Shown: in pieces, positions 46,701 through 57,834 of the stretch
Numbering within the stretch: position 1 is the stretch's first letter
Layout of the letters: every line of letters begins with the position of its first letter
Source: Azolla caroliniana
Taxonomy: Eukaryota; Polypodiophyta
Assembly: GCA_043228905.1 (NCBI GenBank)
Contig: JBHGNT010000002.1
Coordinates: 19,964,001-20,028,000, forward strand
DNA: 64,000 bases
Direction: 5' to 3'
Made by a program: the position numbers and the translations under genes
Notes under the pieces: model-generated
Databases searched by the model: none
What the model was told of the DNA's origin: nothing
What the model saw: only the letters and a program-made list of their open reading frames with translations

Positions 46701-47345
46701 GATAGAATGAGAATATTCGTTTGCTCAACTCTTTTCGGAAAGAAAACAAGAAAGGTAAGCGACGAGAACTAAATGAGAAGAATCATTTCTGCGAGAGAGG
46801 ACCACTTGGTCAGAAGGAGAAGGAAAAGAGAAGGGAAGAGGAAAGGAGTGTCATTTCTTCCAGAGAACAGCATACAAAAGAAAATCAAGGAACAAAGGAA
46901 TCAAGAGGAAGAAGAAGAAGAGAAGAGGAAAGGAGTGTCAATTCTTCAGAGAACAGCATACAAAAGAAAATCAAGGAACAAAGGAATCAAGAAGAAGAAG
47001 AAGAAGAAGAGAAGAGGAGTGTCATTTCTTCCAGAGAATGGCATACAAAAGAAAATGGAGGAAAAAAAGGAATCAAGAAGGAAATATATAAAGAAACAAA
47101 GAAGCAAAACGGAATCAAGAAAAAAAAGAAGAGGAGGAGCAAAGATGTAAGCAGACCTGGAAGAAATGGCTGCTTCGGAGGGGATGGGCGAGGGAGGTGG
47201 AGGTGGAGGTGGAGGGGAGCTTCACGGAAGACACAGAGGAAGGGATGGCGAGGAGACGGATGGATGAGGGGCTGCATTTGGTCGACAGATTGATGGCGCA
47301 GGGAGACGAAGGAGAGATGGTGTGAAGAAGAAGGGGCGGCTCCAT
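37742..47345 (-). CDS. cpSRP54: Chloroplast SRP54 GTPase
   Basis: Fourteen exons: 47345-47157, 46602-46452, 45439-45372, 45290-45189, 44908-44756, 44661-44584, 44443-44318, 44121-44019, 39883-39783, 39414-39277, 39081-38938, 38829-38754, 38209-37998 and 37807-37742. They give 568 aa, close to the usual length. In chloroplasts it binds thylakoid proteins during or after translation, with cpSRP43 and cpFtsY. Residues 1-75 form a Ser/Pro-rich transit peptide. The N domain follows ([16 protein letters not shown]). The G domain has GLQGVGKTT (201-209), [11 protein letters not shown] (231-241), DTAGR (283-287) and TKLDGD (341-346). The Met-rich M domain is about 390-547. The tail at 548-568 holds AKRKR, where the cpSRP43-binding motif is usually ARRKR. 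Intron 5 starts with GC. An in-frame Met at 47396 is a possible longer start. Intron 8 (4.1 kb) contains a LINE and a MITE. Confidence 0.92.
40498..40950. repeat. Tandem duplication of about 235 bp in the LINE 3' region
   Basis: Two units start TAAAGTCTACTATCGTAACT (about 40515 and 40738) and share GCCCTTGATTGTAGGAGT and TTGAGTTCTAGCAAGAATAC. A second, shorter tandem (CATATTCCATTACCTT about every 85 bp) follows at 40928-41035. Confidence 0.7.
42140..42662. mobile_element. hAT MITE (GGTTCGG family), complete copy
   Basis: 523 bp with ends TAGCGATCGGCAAC and GTTGCCAATTGCTA, an imperfect inverted pair. Exact 8-bp duplications GAGATCAG lie at 42132-42139 and 42663-42670. Subterminal GGTTTGGTT and AACCGAACC repeats run inward in both orientations. 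It has no ORF. It split the RT of the LINE, so it is younger than that element. Confidence 0.88.
42880..42995 (-). repeat. Dispersed LINE/SINE 3'-tail repeat, longer copy
   Basis: On the minus strand it reads CTTAAAGACGACACAACACT, then AGATGTAATCTC, then TTTTGGCCTC, GATGTTAATATATC and a CTTTC tail. A related head and tail pair (AAGACAACACTTTATGATG, AATCTCCGGTTTGGTC, then TTC repeats) lies at about 56984-57055. Confidence 0.55.
45780..46263. mobile_element. hAT MITE (GGTTCGG family), complete copy
   Basis: 484 bp with ends TAACAATCCGCAAC and GTTGCCGATTGTTA. Exact 8-bp duplications CATCCAAT lie at 45772-45779 and 46264-46271. GGTTCGG/CCGAACC subterminal repeats and an AT-rich core are present, with no ORF. 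It lies in intron 2 of cpSRP54. Confidence 0.9.
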
Positions 47346-47397
47346 TGATCCTCCGTCTCCTGTTCCTTTCTTCTTCTCTGGGGTCCATAGAGCCAAG

Positions 47398-47575
47398 TAT
47401 GTATCAGTATGTATGTATGTATGTATGTATGTATGTATGTATAAGATGGGGATGAGGCTTTTGTTTTAAGTCACGAGTGAGACTCGAGAGAGAGCCAAAA
47501 AAAAAGCCCCCCCACCTCCCTATCCACTTAAAACTACATACATACATACATACATACATACATACATACATACAT
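47398..47575. repeat. (ATGT)n and (ACAT)n microsatellites upstream of cpSRP54
   Basis: ATGT units at 47398-47441 and ACAT units at 47535-47575 face each other as an inverted pair. They lie 53-230 bp before the cpSRP54 start codon, in its promoter or 5' UTR. Confidence 0.9.
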
Positions 47576-47703
47576 TTGCATTACATACATATGATACTCT
47601 CTATGTCTATCACCACACCACCACCACTAGGGGGAAACCAAAAGGTCCTTCTTCTTCTTCTTCTTCTTTTTTGTCTATGGACATATATCATCATAACACA
47701 AGC

Positions 47704-47788
47704 CCCCCCCCCCCCACCCCACCATTTACGTACGCCATGGTTGTCGTAGTGACGACTCTCTTACCCCCCCCCCCCCCCCCCCCCCCCC
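47704..47788. repeat. Poly-C runs
   Basis: About 12 C begin near 47703 and about 25 C fill 47764-47788. Lengths may be assembly-sensitive. Confidence 0.85.
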
Positions 47789-47999
47789 GATGCTTTTATT
47801 TGTCACGTTGTATCCACACACACATACACGTGATGTGACGGATTGATCCTTCAAGATCGATATTAACACATGATTGTCCACACATGCTAGGATCCGAAAC
47901 CTAGAGACACAATTGAATGTGAAAGCCAAAAGGTTCACATCGATGGTGTTTGTTTATAATAATCACACCAGTTCTTCTTATGCCTCCAAAAATCTTATG

Positions 48000-48917
48000 G
48001 CAGTCATTCTCAATCGATATGGTGGAATCGGGAGACAAGCTTGCCGAGAAGTGGTGGTTTATGTGGCATATATCGAGATATGGGAGGCCCTCTCCGATTT
48101 GGATGTAGATAATTGCCCCGGAATCGATGGCCTCACTCCTCACTTTTTCATGTGCCTTTGGGACACTATTAAAGAAGACCTCCTCCCGACATATGAGGAG
48201 ATCATCACCTCTAGAAACATGTCGGAGGAATTTGGACATGGGATGATACATTTCATTCCTAAAAGTGATGGGAGTGCCAACGACATTAGTAAGTGGCGGC
48301 CCATAACTCTTCTCAATATTGTCTATAAGTTGCTTGCAAAAACCATGGCACGCCGCTTAGCACCACTTCTCTCTCAACTCATTCATCCGTCCCATACAAG
48401 TTTCGTTAGAAATCGGAGCATCCTAGACAACTTTTTCTCTGTTTGGGAAGCAATAGCCCTTGCCAAGCGTACCAACAACAAGGTAGTTATGGTGCTCCTA
48501 GATTTTGAGAAAGCATATGACAAGGTATGTTGGAACTTTCTAGAAAGTGTGATGGGGAAACTCGGCTTTCAGGATTCATGGATCCAAGGCATTGCATGCC
48601 TTTATAGGAACGCCAACGATTGTGTTTCATTAGCAGGTGAAAGGGGCCCCTTCTTCCAAATATCGCGGTCTGTACAACAGGGATGCCCACTAACTCCATC
48701 CTTATTTCTATTATACGCCGAAGCACTCTCTAGCTTTCTCAACTCACAACAACTAAACCTATGTGGTCTTCGTGTGCTGCATTCTCACCAAAGCCTCCTG
48801 GATATAGAATTTGCATATGACACCGCGGTCTACCTACAAGGGGACTTGGAAAATCTACAAAAGCTAGAAAGTGGTTTAGACGTATTTTGCAAGAGATCCA
48901 ATGCCATGATCAATTGA
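48000..48917 (+). pseudogene. LINE reverse transcriptase with lost catalytic Asp
   Basis: Open to the TGA at 48915-48917. The fingers and palm motifs are clear (GIDGLTPHFF, RPITLLNIVYKLLAK, LDFEKAYDKVCWNF), but the catalytic box is FAYDT instead of FADDT. The next recognisable segment is KYLGSTYLRR, after a frame change. It is not expected to be active. Confidence 0.8.
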
Positions 48918-50244
48918 CACAAATCATGTGCAATATGGTTGTCTCATGAAGCACATCCTACGTGGCACCCCCATCCCGCTTTCAAGTGGATCAATCAAGG
49001 ATCGAGCACCAAATATTTGGGTTCAACATACCTCCGGAGACTATGATTGCACTAGTTATTCACTCCATTTGACAAAAGTTGATACATTGTAGTTCAAAAA
49101 AACTCTTGTTAGCGGGGCGCATCAAAGTGGCAAATTAGGTATTACTCACAACTACGTGGTACAACCTATCATGTTGGACAAACTCCAAGGAAAGTATACA
49201 CCAGATTCAGCGATTGGTACACAACTACATTTGGTCTGGTAAGGAAGATCATGCAACTCGGGCCAAGGTGGTGTGGCCTATACTCACATCACCTAAGACG
49301 AGAGGAGGATTGGGTCTTATTGATCCCCTCTCACAATCAAAAGCCCTCCTTGTCAAATTTGTGGTGCGAGAACTCCAACCAGGGAATGATTGATGGAAAA
49401 TGCTATTGCGGTTACATTTCGCTTGCTTTAAGCCAAAGAAAGGGGCCAATTGGGACCCCCAAACTGGATGGATTCTAAACATGGATCTCAAACCTAGTTT
49501 CTCCCACAAATTGGAGGATAGATTCAGTGCATTCATGTGGAAGGCATGGTGTGACATTAGATGAGGGATCAAGTGTGATCAACCTAACTCTGAACCTGCT
49601 TGGCTCAGTCAACGTATCCTATGGAACCCATGCATCAAAGATGAATCTAATCAACTAATTGAATCAAGTAAGGGGTTTTCATGGGGATACATTGCGGAAG
49701 GTCTAGGAAAAAATATAGAATGTTGGAGACGGTTTATGTCATTGCCAATACAAGACCAAGCCAACATACTCCATGGAATCAGGGGTAGATGGGCTATGAG
49801 ATCTGAAATCATTAACGGTCTACTGATTAGGGAAGCTGCTAATTAAAGGACGGCAATAGAGAAATGGATAGGCTACGAGGAGGGCTCTTTGATCCCAAGA
49901 GGTAGGGAAACACCAGATAGGATTGCAAGCTCTGAATTGCAAGACAATGAGACACCAACATAGAATAAAGCAATTCGAGTACTAGTGTATACTAGGCATA
50001 AATGGATTGTAGATCCTGATCCTATCAAAGTACAACCAGATTGGCACATATGTACTCACAAAAACACATGGCTACGTATGGTCAGTTGGGACCCTTTGCA
50101 ATGGACATGGCATCAGGCATGATCCTTATGCAGGGCAAGGAAGCAAACCCATCCTTTTCTTTCAATTCACAACTAGATTGGGTCGCCATATTCTAGCTGC
50201 TCAAACCGCCCGAGAGCTGTCTGTTGCAAAGGTCTGACACACAT

Positions 50245-50905
50245 TGTTGGGATTACGGTCCCTCCGGATGGGATGGTCAGATGTCCGGGAATCGGGAATG
50301 AAGACCCGAATGAGGAGTACCCGGTATCGGAACCGGATGATGAAGACCCGGTTTCGGATCCGGATGATGAAGACCCGGTTTCGGATCCGGATGATGAAGA
50401 CCCCGGCTACGGAGCCGGATGACGAATGTACCCGGAGAGAGATCCGGATGCGGGGACATATTTGTGAATATGTTTGCCAAGGGCCCTCTAGGCTATATTT
50501 GTAAATAGCCCGAAAGTCATATGTGTATAAATATGACTTAGGGCAAACAGTTTTGTTGTTGTTGCTCATTTTTCTGTTTTCCACTTAGAGGGAGCGAAGT
50601 GAGAGCAGCCGAGAGAGAGAGTGAGAGAGAGAGAAAGGAAGAGGTCGACGCCTCTGTGTAATACCGCCGCCTGTGGCGAGGACAGCGAGCTCAAGGTCGT
50701 CGCCTTGCAGCTCGCCATTGTACATTCCCTACGTATAGTGATAGTTGGAGTCTTGCACTCCCGTGGTTTTTCCCGTCTAGGGTTTTCCACGCTAAACCCT
50801 GTGCATTCGAGTCTCTCTCTGTGTTTTCGATTTACTGCTGCATTGACTCGTGTTTCCTCGGTTGTGGCCGAGAGGTGAAGGTTTTGAAAGCGTCAATTTC
50901 TAACA
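50245..50905 (+). mobile_element. Solo LTR with 5-bp target duplication
   Basis: 661 bp starting TGTTGGGATTACGG and ending TTTCTAACA, flanked by exact CACAT at 50240-50244 and 50906-50910. It has a TATAAATA box near 50525 and a GA-rich leader. Near the 5' end a 27-bp unit containing GATGATGAAGACCCGG repeats about three times from 50333. No internal region is present. It is unrelated to the TGTCGTAGTGT family and lies inside the LINE. Confidence 0.9.
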
Positions 50906-51578
50906 CACATATCATGTTCCTCACACAATTATCACCAAGTTTTGGTAGAAAATATGGAAATAACAACACGCATGACGAATCGCCACTTTCCAATGGCTAT
51001 TAATACATAGGTCACTACTGGTTGGTGCATGGCAACGTGGGAACCTTAACTCTCCTAATTGTGTAGCGTGCCCAAATGCAATAGAATCAATCCAATGCGC
51101 TCTATGGGACTGCCCAAAGTCCCATCGAATATGGCAGGGGGTTGGCTGCTTATTGCAATTATGCCAGGTGCAAGGCTTAATCAAGTGGGGAAATATATGT
51201 TGACTATCATGGCAGACCCCAATTGACAGAAACGAGCATTAGGAGGAGGGGATGACTTTGGTGATAAAAACCCAAGAGGTTTTTTTCTCCACCATCGACA
51301 ATGTCCACTCAACTCCTATCAATGCCAAATCTCAAGTTGTGTTGGAATTGGTCAGCCCAATAACTCTTTGGATTCTATGGAAACAACGATGTAGACGGGT
51401 CTTCTCCAACCAAACCACGCAACCAATAGTGTTAATGCAAGAGATATGGAGTGAAGTTGTAGCCACTCTAAAGAGCCAATATGATGGCCTCAAGGGCGAC
51501 TCCGATGGAATTGAAAGACAACGACTAGCCTTCAACCAACAATGGTCGTCCTCCCCCTTTATTGAGTCGGTGGGCATT

Positions 51579-51977
51579 TGTTACGAAGGCGCTACGACAC
51601 TTCTGTGTGCACAACGGATCGTGATGTGTTGGTTCGTTTAGTGCTCAAGACAGAAAGGGGAAAGGGGAGGAGACTTACATTTGCACAGTCCAAAAGCTTC
51701 TACTTAGTTACACGCAGAGCTCAACTCACTCTCGTCAGTTTTTTTGTTTTTTGTTATTTTTTCTTCTCTACTCTCACTCTCACACTTTTCTACTTACTTC
51801 TTACCTAAGTTATAAGTGACTTATATATGCAACTAATTAGCTGCCATTAGCTAATTAACTGTTAGTAGCTAAATAGTTGTTTCACCTTTATGTCCACTAG
51901 TAGCTAATTAGCTAATAGCTACTATAGCTTATTTCTCAATAAGCATCACATACCTTTGTTGAGCTTGCTTCTCAACA
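51579..51977 (-). repeat. Copia 3' LTR
   Basis: TG...CA ends; matches 56453-56886 along its length but is 35 bp shorter, with small indels in the TAGCTAATTAG-rich part. Confidence 0.9.
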
Positions 51978-51995
51978 CTCCCCCTCAAGCTCAAC

Positions 51996-54029
51996 TTATC
52001 CTTTCTTTGGATAATTTCCAATCTTCTTTTCTTCATGTTTTTCAGCTACCATGCCGATGGTTATAACTCCCATCATGTCTCTAAATTGTGTATGTTTTTC
52101 CATGCTCAATCCCTTCGTAAGAATATCAACCACTTCCTGATTTGTACTTACATACAACAAATCCACTTCTCCATCAATCACTTTTTCTCTAACGAAGTGT
52201 TAATGCACTTCAATGTGCTTTGTTCTTGCATGGAACACTGGGTTTTTTGCCAACTGAATGTTGCTCATATTATCACACGAAATTGTGAATGTACCATCTA
52301 TATATTCTCCCAAATCAGAAAGCAATCTTCTTATCCATACCTCTTCTTAGGTGGCTATTGCAGCTCCTCTATATTCAGCTTCAGTACTTGATAATGCAAC
52401 AGTAGCTTGTTTCTTGCTACTCCATGAAATGACTGCACTTCCCAATGTAAACATATATCCACCTGTGGATCTTCTGTCAGTTTAGCTTCCAACCCAATCA
52501 ACATCAGTATGTCCTTCCAGTTTTATGTCCAAATCAGCCCTGCAAAACAACCCATAGTTCTGAGTAGCTTTTACATACCTCAAGATTCTTCTAATGCAAT
52601 CCAAATGTGGCTTTGTGGGCTATTGCATAAACTGGTTGACTAATCCAACCATAACTCAAATCAGGTCTTGTTATAGTCAAATATATGAGGTTGCCCAGCA
52701 TAGACCTGTACATGTTCACATCTTCTATTTTGGCTCCCAACTCAGCCCTCAATTTGTAGTTCTTATCTAGTGGTACACCAATAGGTTTGCATCCAAGCAT
52801 ACCATACTTCATCAACATAGTTGTTGCATACTGTTTTGTGACATATATATACCACTTTCATATCTGATCATCTCAATGCCAAGAAAGTATCTCAGCTCTC
52901 CCAAATCCTTCATATGAAATTGCATTTCTAGAATTTTTTTCAGCTTTCTTATTTCATCCATGGAATCACCTCCAATGATTAAGTCATCAACATATATCAA
53001 GATAACAACAATGCAATCATTTATCTTCTTTACATATAATGATGGATTGGTCTTTGACATTTTGAAAGCAAATTTTTTCAGAGATTCTGAAAGTTCTTTA
53101 TTCCATGCCCTTGGTGCTCGTTTCAATCCATAGAGAGCCTTTTTCAGCTTACAAACATATTCTGGATGTTTCTTATCTTCAAAACCTGGTGGTTGACACA
53201 TATACACTTCTTCTTCTAAGTTACCATGTAAAAAAGCATTTTTTACATCCATATGGTGCAGAACCCATCTTTTGGCTGCACTCACAGCAAGTAGTGTCCT
53301 CAATGTTGCCATCTTTGCAACCGATGCAAATGTTTCATCATAATCAATTCCATGCATTTGGGCATATCCCTTTGCCACAAGTCTTGTTTTATGTCTACTA
53401 ACATTTCCATTGGAATCATGCTTTGTCTTGTAGACCCATTTGCAACCTACAACATTTTTTCCTTTCGGTAACTTTACCAAATCCCATGTTCTGTTTTCAG
53501 CCAATGCATCTATTTCTTCTTGCATTGCATTCACCCATTTTTTCTCAGCTTTTGCTTCATAAAGATTGTTTGGATTAGGGATTTGTACCACTTTAGACAT
53601 GTATGCATAATTCATAGCCATATATGTGTCATAGCCAAATCTTTCAACAATCTTTTTCTCTCTATTTGATCTTCTCAGTTTTTGATTTGTATCCTTCATT
53701 GCTTTTTCCATACCAGGGATTTTCAGGGCTCCTATACCAAGCTCATGGTCCAATGATGTATCTGAATCTATATCTTCCATGTTTCTAGAACCATCATCAA
53801 GCATTTCATATTCTGGCATCTTTTGTTTTCCCTTTTTATCATCATATTTTTTGTGGCTTGCATTTTTTCCACTCCATGCATTAGATTTAGATTTACTACC
53901 TAAGCTGTTGATGTTGTCCAGTACATTCCATTGATGTTGAACTTTGCTGTCCAACATTGTTTCCATTCCCATGGCAATCGCTAACATTTTCAGATTTATC
54001 TCTGTCTTCATTTTCATTGTCTTCATCAA
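51996..54029 (-). pseudogene. Copia reverse transcriptase and RNase H remnant
   Basis: An open 405-codon stretch holds copia RT motifs: WDLVKLPKGKNVVGCKWVYK, AFLHGNLEEEVYM, PPGFE, LKKALYGLKRAPRAW and the catalytic YVDDLIIGG, which is intact. RNase H pieces follow in other frames (ALSSTEAEY near 52390, VDILTKGL near 52110) with several stops. Confidence 0.85.
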
Positions 54030-55099
54030 TTTCTACATTTTGTTTTGGGTTGTACCAACTGCCCAACTTATCAAATATTACATCCCGACTTACCTCAATC
54101 TTTTTTGTCACAGGGTTATAACATCTATACCCTTTTTGCTCCTCTGAATATCCAACAAGAACACATTTTTCAGCTTTTGGATCAAGCTTACTTCTTACTT
54201 CAGCAGGTACATGAACATAGGCAAGGCATCCAAACACTTTTAAGTGTTTTAAACTAGGCCTCTTGCCATAGAAACATTCTTTAGGAGTTATTCATGCACT
54301 CCAGTTGTTATACATCTATTTAGAATATAATTTGCCATGTTTACAACTTTTGTCCAGTAATACAATGACATATTTTTTTCAGTCATTAAAGCTATTGCTA
54401 TGTTCGCCAAAGTTCTGTTTTTCCTCTCAGCAACTCCATTTTGTTGTGGAGTATATCTACATGTATACTGTCTCCTTATTCCTTTATTACATAGAAAATC
54501 AGAAAACTCATTTGAGAAGTATTCTCCTCTTCCATAATATCTTAGGCATTTTATTCTAGTTCCAACCTGCTTTTCTACCACGCATTTAAACTTACGGAAA
54601 CAACCAAATACTTCACTTTTTTCTTTCATGAAGTAAACCCATGTTTTCCTTGAGCAATCATCAATGAAAGTTACATAAAACTTACATCCACTAATTGATG
54701 CATTTTTTGTTGGTCCCCATACATTTATATGTACAAAATCCAACAAATTTTTGCTTACATGTCTTTCATGAGGGAAAGGCAACTTGTTTTGCTTTCCATA
54801 TTGACATGCTTCACATATTTTGCTCATTTCATAGTCTTTAACTTAGGTAGTCCAACCACTGCATTTTTCCTCAACATATTTTTCAATGTTTGCATACTTA
54901 TGTGGCCGATTCTTTTATGCCACATTTCCACATCTGAGATTACACTCATTCCTTCTACAAACATGGTTGTAATCTTTTTAGGCATATCCACATCTAACAC
55001 AAACATTCTTCCTTGACGTTTTCCTTTTGCAATAAGCTTTCCCAGTTTCTCTATAAAGCATCCACTTTGCTTAAACTTAACTTGCATTCCTTGCTCCAC
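53896..55099 (-). pseudogene. Copia integrase remnant
   Basis: The zinc-binding part MWHKRIGHIS and CEACQYGKQNKLPF is kept. The catalytic lines read HINVWGPTKN (the first Asp, normally in DVWGP, is Asn) and LRYYGRGEYFS (the second Asp, normally in RSDxGGE, is Tyr). The third (Glu in NGVAERKNR) is present. A frameshifted end follows at 54237-53896 (FGCLAYVHVP). It cannot be an active integrase. Confidence 0.8.
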
Positions 55100-55102
55100 T
55101 AT

Positions 55103-56338
55103 CTATCCAACAGAAATCAATTTTTTTGCAAGGTTTGGCACATGCATAACATTCAACATATATTTTGTTTTCCCTTTTTCTTCCCACAATGGGATATCTC
55201 CCACATGCTCTATTTGGTGAGTAGTATTATCACCTATCTGTACATAACCAAGAATCTGTGGTTCTCTTAGACTTTCAAACCTGTTTGCATGTCTTGTCAT
55301 ATGATTAGATGCCCCAAAATCTACATACCACATAAACTCTTCATTGCATCTTTGTGAACATTCAACCATTGCTGTTGTTTCATGTTGCACCACAAATGCA
55401 CCATCTTTATCACAGTCTTCATTGGTTGAGGCATAATTATTTTGCTGTCTCTTCCCTCTTTTTTCATCATTTTGCTTTTTATAACATTCAGCCTGTGTAT
55501 GGCCTGGTTTTCCACAATACCAACAACCATCATCATTCAAATAAATTTGCTTACCTCTGCCCCGATTGCTCCCCCTGCCTCTAATGTTGTTTCTTCCACT
55601 TACAACCTGTTGTCCTCTTCCTTGATAATTGTTGTTGGTTCTGGCTAAACCAAATCTTCCATGGCCTCTTCCAGCACTATTGTAGAGGGCTTGCCCCTCA
55701 GTCTCAGAGTTTCCTTTGTTTACATTATCCATCTGATGTCTTTCTTCCACTACAAGCATTGAAACTAGATCTGGAAAACTTGGGATGCTATCCCTTGTGA
55801 GAATAGATGTTTTGAAGCTTTTATATTAAGGTCCTAAGCCTCTTAAGCATATTTCCACCTTATCATCATCTTCTACCTTCACATTGATAGAAGCAAGTGA
55901 TTCACATATGCTCTTTATTTTCAGAGCATACTCATTCACTGACATCTTACCTTTTTCCAAGGTATTTAGCTCAGTCTTCAACTAAAGCTTTCTAGCCTTT
56001 GTGTTCACTGCAAACAGTTTTACTAAATTGTCCCAAGCTTCTTTTGGAAGCATAGCATCATGTATGTGTCCAAGCATCAAATCTGAGATGCTAAGTGAGA
56101 GCCAATGCAATACCTTTCTTGCCCCTTGATTCCATTCCTTAAATGCTTTAATCTATGCAACAGTTGCATTTTCTTCAGGGATCTCTGGAGCCTCTTCTAG
56201 GTCTCCTTCAATGTAATCCCAATATCCTTTTCCCATAAGGAAATTTGTCATTCTGAATTTCCACATAGGGAAATTATTTTTGTCCAATCTTTCTGTGACT
56301 ATTTGGCTTCCATTCTCAGCAGCCATTCTCTCTTTCAA
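55103..56338 (-). pseudogene. Copia gag and protease remnant
   Basis: Gag begins at 56338 (MKERMAAENGSQIVTERLDK) and is broken by stops, e.g. at 56153. The CCHC knuckle CWYCGKPGHTQAEC lies near 55530-55490, after an Arg/Gly-rich stretch. The protease motif is YVDFGASNHMT near 55330, where Ser of DSG is replaced by Phe. It ends LISVG at a stop at 55103. Confidence 0.85.
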
Positions 56339-56452
56339 TTAGGCTTAACTTCATAGACAACTCTCTCTCTGATTCAGATAAGCAACCAGAACCAAACTTC
56401 TCAGATCTGTACTGCTCTAATCTTCTTTAAGAGCAACTTAGCTCTAATACCA

Positions 56453-56886
56453 TGTTACGAAGGCGCTACGGCTCTTCTGTGTGCACATCGGATCGTGATG
56501 TGCTGGATTGTTTAGTGCTCAAGACCGAAAGCGGAAAGGGGAGGAGACTTACCTTTGCACAGTCCAAAAGCTTCTACTCATTACACGTAGAGCTCAACTC
56601 ACTCTCGTCTGTTTTCCTGTTTTCTGTTCTTTTTTCTTCTCTACTCTCACTCTTACACTTTTCTACTTACTTTTTACCTAAGTTATAAGTGACTTATATA
56701 TGTAGATAATTAGCTGCCAGTAGCTAATTAGTTGTTAGTAGCTAAGTAGTTGTTAGTAGGTAAATAGATGTGCATAGCTAAATAGATGTTTCACCTTTAT
56801 GTCCACTAGTAACTAATTAGCTAATAGCTACTATAGCTTATTTCTCAATAAACATCACATACCTTTGTTGAGCTTGCTTCTCAACA
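56453..56886 (-). repeat. Copia 5' LTR
   Basis: Partner of the LTR at 51579-51977; the primer-binding site abuts its inner end. Confidence 0.9.
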
Positions 56887-57589
56887 ACATCCACATAAGA
56901 TGGACCTATCGCGTCCCTACAAGGATTTGTATATATTAATCTCATATGTAAAACTTTATAACTAATGGAAGGAGTTTTTTTTTGGAAAAGAAGAAGAAGA
57001 AGAAGAAGACCAAACCGGAGATTACATCATAAAGTGTTGTCTTGTCTTCAAGAACAAACCAAGATACATGTAAACAAAGTAAATCAAATCAAGTGTCACT
57101 AACAAATCTCATAATCAATACATGTAAGATTCCAAAAACACATAATTTGAAACTTATTGTCTTCTAGATAACTCTATCACCTATAATGCCCAAAGATAAT
57201 GGCCTTTATATGTTAACTGCTGTCGTGAAGATTTTCGGCAATGATGTGAAAATCACATAAAACGTATAAAATCGAGTATGAATCACATAAAACAATAATA
57301 GTGAAGATAACATTTTAAATAAGTTTAATATCTAAGTACAAAATGATGGAGGTCTTCAAGAGCTTTCGAATGCACTTTATTACACGAGAAATGGACAACT
57401 AGATGTCAAGATATGAGGGTATAAAGTTTGTGAAAGGAAAAGAGAAAATTGTGAGATATCCCACATAGGCATGACAAATACGACTCTCATCATATATAAG
57501 GTAGAGCAAAAGTTATTATCTTTGTGTCTATGTGTTGAGCATAAAGAGTTCAAGGTAACTTGAACTAAGAGTGGAGGTGGCCTAGCTAC

Positions 57590-57810
57590 TTGTAAAGGTT
57601 TTGGCCAACAAAAACCGGACCGACGACGGAACCGTCATCCGACGGAGCCGGCGAGCCGGTGGAACCGACATCCTGCGAGGCGGCGGCCACCGATAACCGG
57701 CGGCAACCGGCGAGGCGGCAGCCACTAGTAACCGGAGACATCCGGCGTTGGCGCACCGGCATCCGACGGCAGCCACCAGTAACCAGCGGCATCCGGCGAA
57801 CCGATTAGAT
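57590..57810. repeat. GC-rich degenerate CCGGCG tandem array
   Basis: Diverged units of about 35 bp carry words such as AACCGGCGGCAACCGGCGAG and CATCCGGCG. It stands out sharply from AT-rich surroundings. Frames on both strands are open but low in complexity. It may be a remnant of the GC-rich coding part of an LTR element; no domain is recognisable. Confidence 0.55.
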
Positions 57811-57834
57811 AAATAAATATATAAATATATATAC

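Larger units (their letters stand above)
51579..56886 (-). mobile_element. Ty1/copia element, full-length but decayed
   Basis: LTRs lie at 51579-51977 (399 bp) and 56453-56886 (434 bp), with TGTTGAGAAGC...CTTCGTAACA ends on the minus strand. The primer-binding site TGGTATTAGAGC follows the 5' LTR directly (56452 downward). The polypurine tract GCTTGAGGGGGAG lies next to the 3' LTR (51991-51978). The order gag, protease, integrase, RT, RNase H defines Ty1/copia. The flanks GCATT and ACATC share only CAT, so the duplication has decayed. Differing LTRs and many stops show an old copy. Confidence 0.9.
47870..56975 (+). mobile_element. Second L1-type LINE, split by two LTR insertions
   Basis: RT starts near 48080 (EIWEALSDLDVDNCPGIDGL) and continues with IPKSDGSANDISKWRPITLL, LDFEKAYDKV and QQGCPLTPSLF. 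The usual FADD reads FAYDTA near 48812, which removes a catalytic Asp. Broken frames follow to 50239. After a solo LTR it resumes with a knuckle-like CVACPNAIESIQC...DCPKSHRIW near 51070-51130. It is cut again at 51578 by a copia element and probably ends just after 56887. The endonuclease is missing, so it is 5'-truncated. The 3' limit is uncertain. Confidence 0.75.

Noticed and set aside
46721-47293. 190-codon Lys/Glu/Arg-rich plus-strand frame
   Set aside because: It is the antisense of cpSRP54 exon 1 and intron 1, made of AAG/GAA-rich repeats with three similar units. No gene signature was seen.
51574-56891. 5-bp target duplication of the full-length copia element
   Set aside because: The flanks are GCATT and ACATC. 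Only CAT is shared, so a duplication is possible but not shown.
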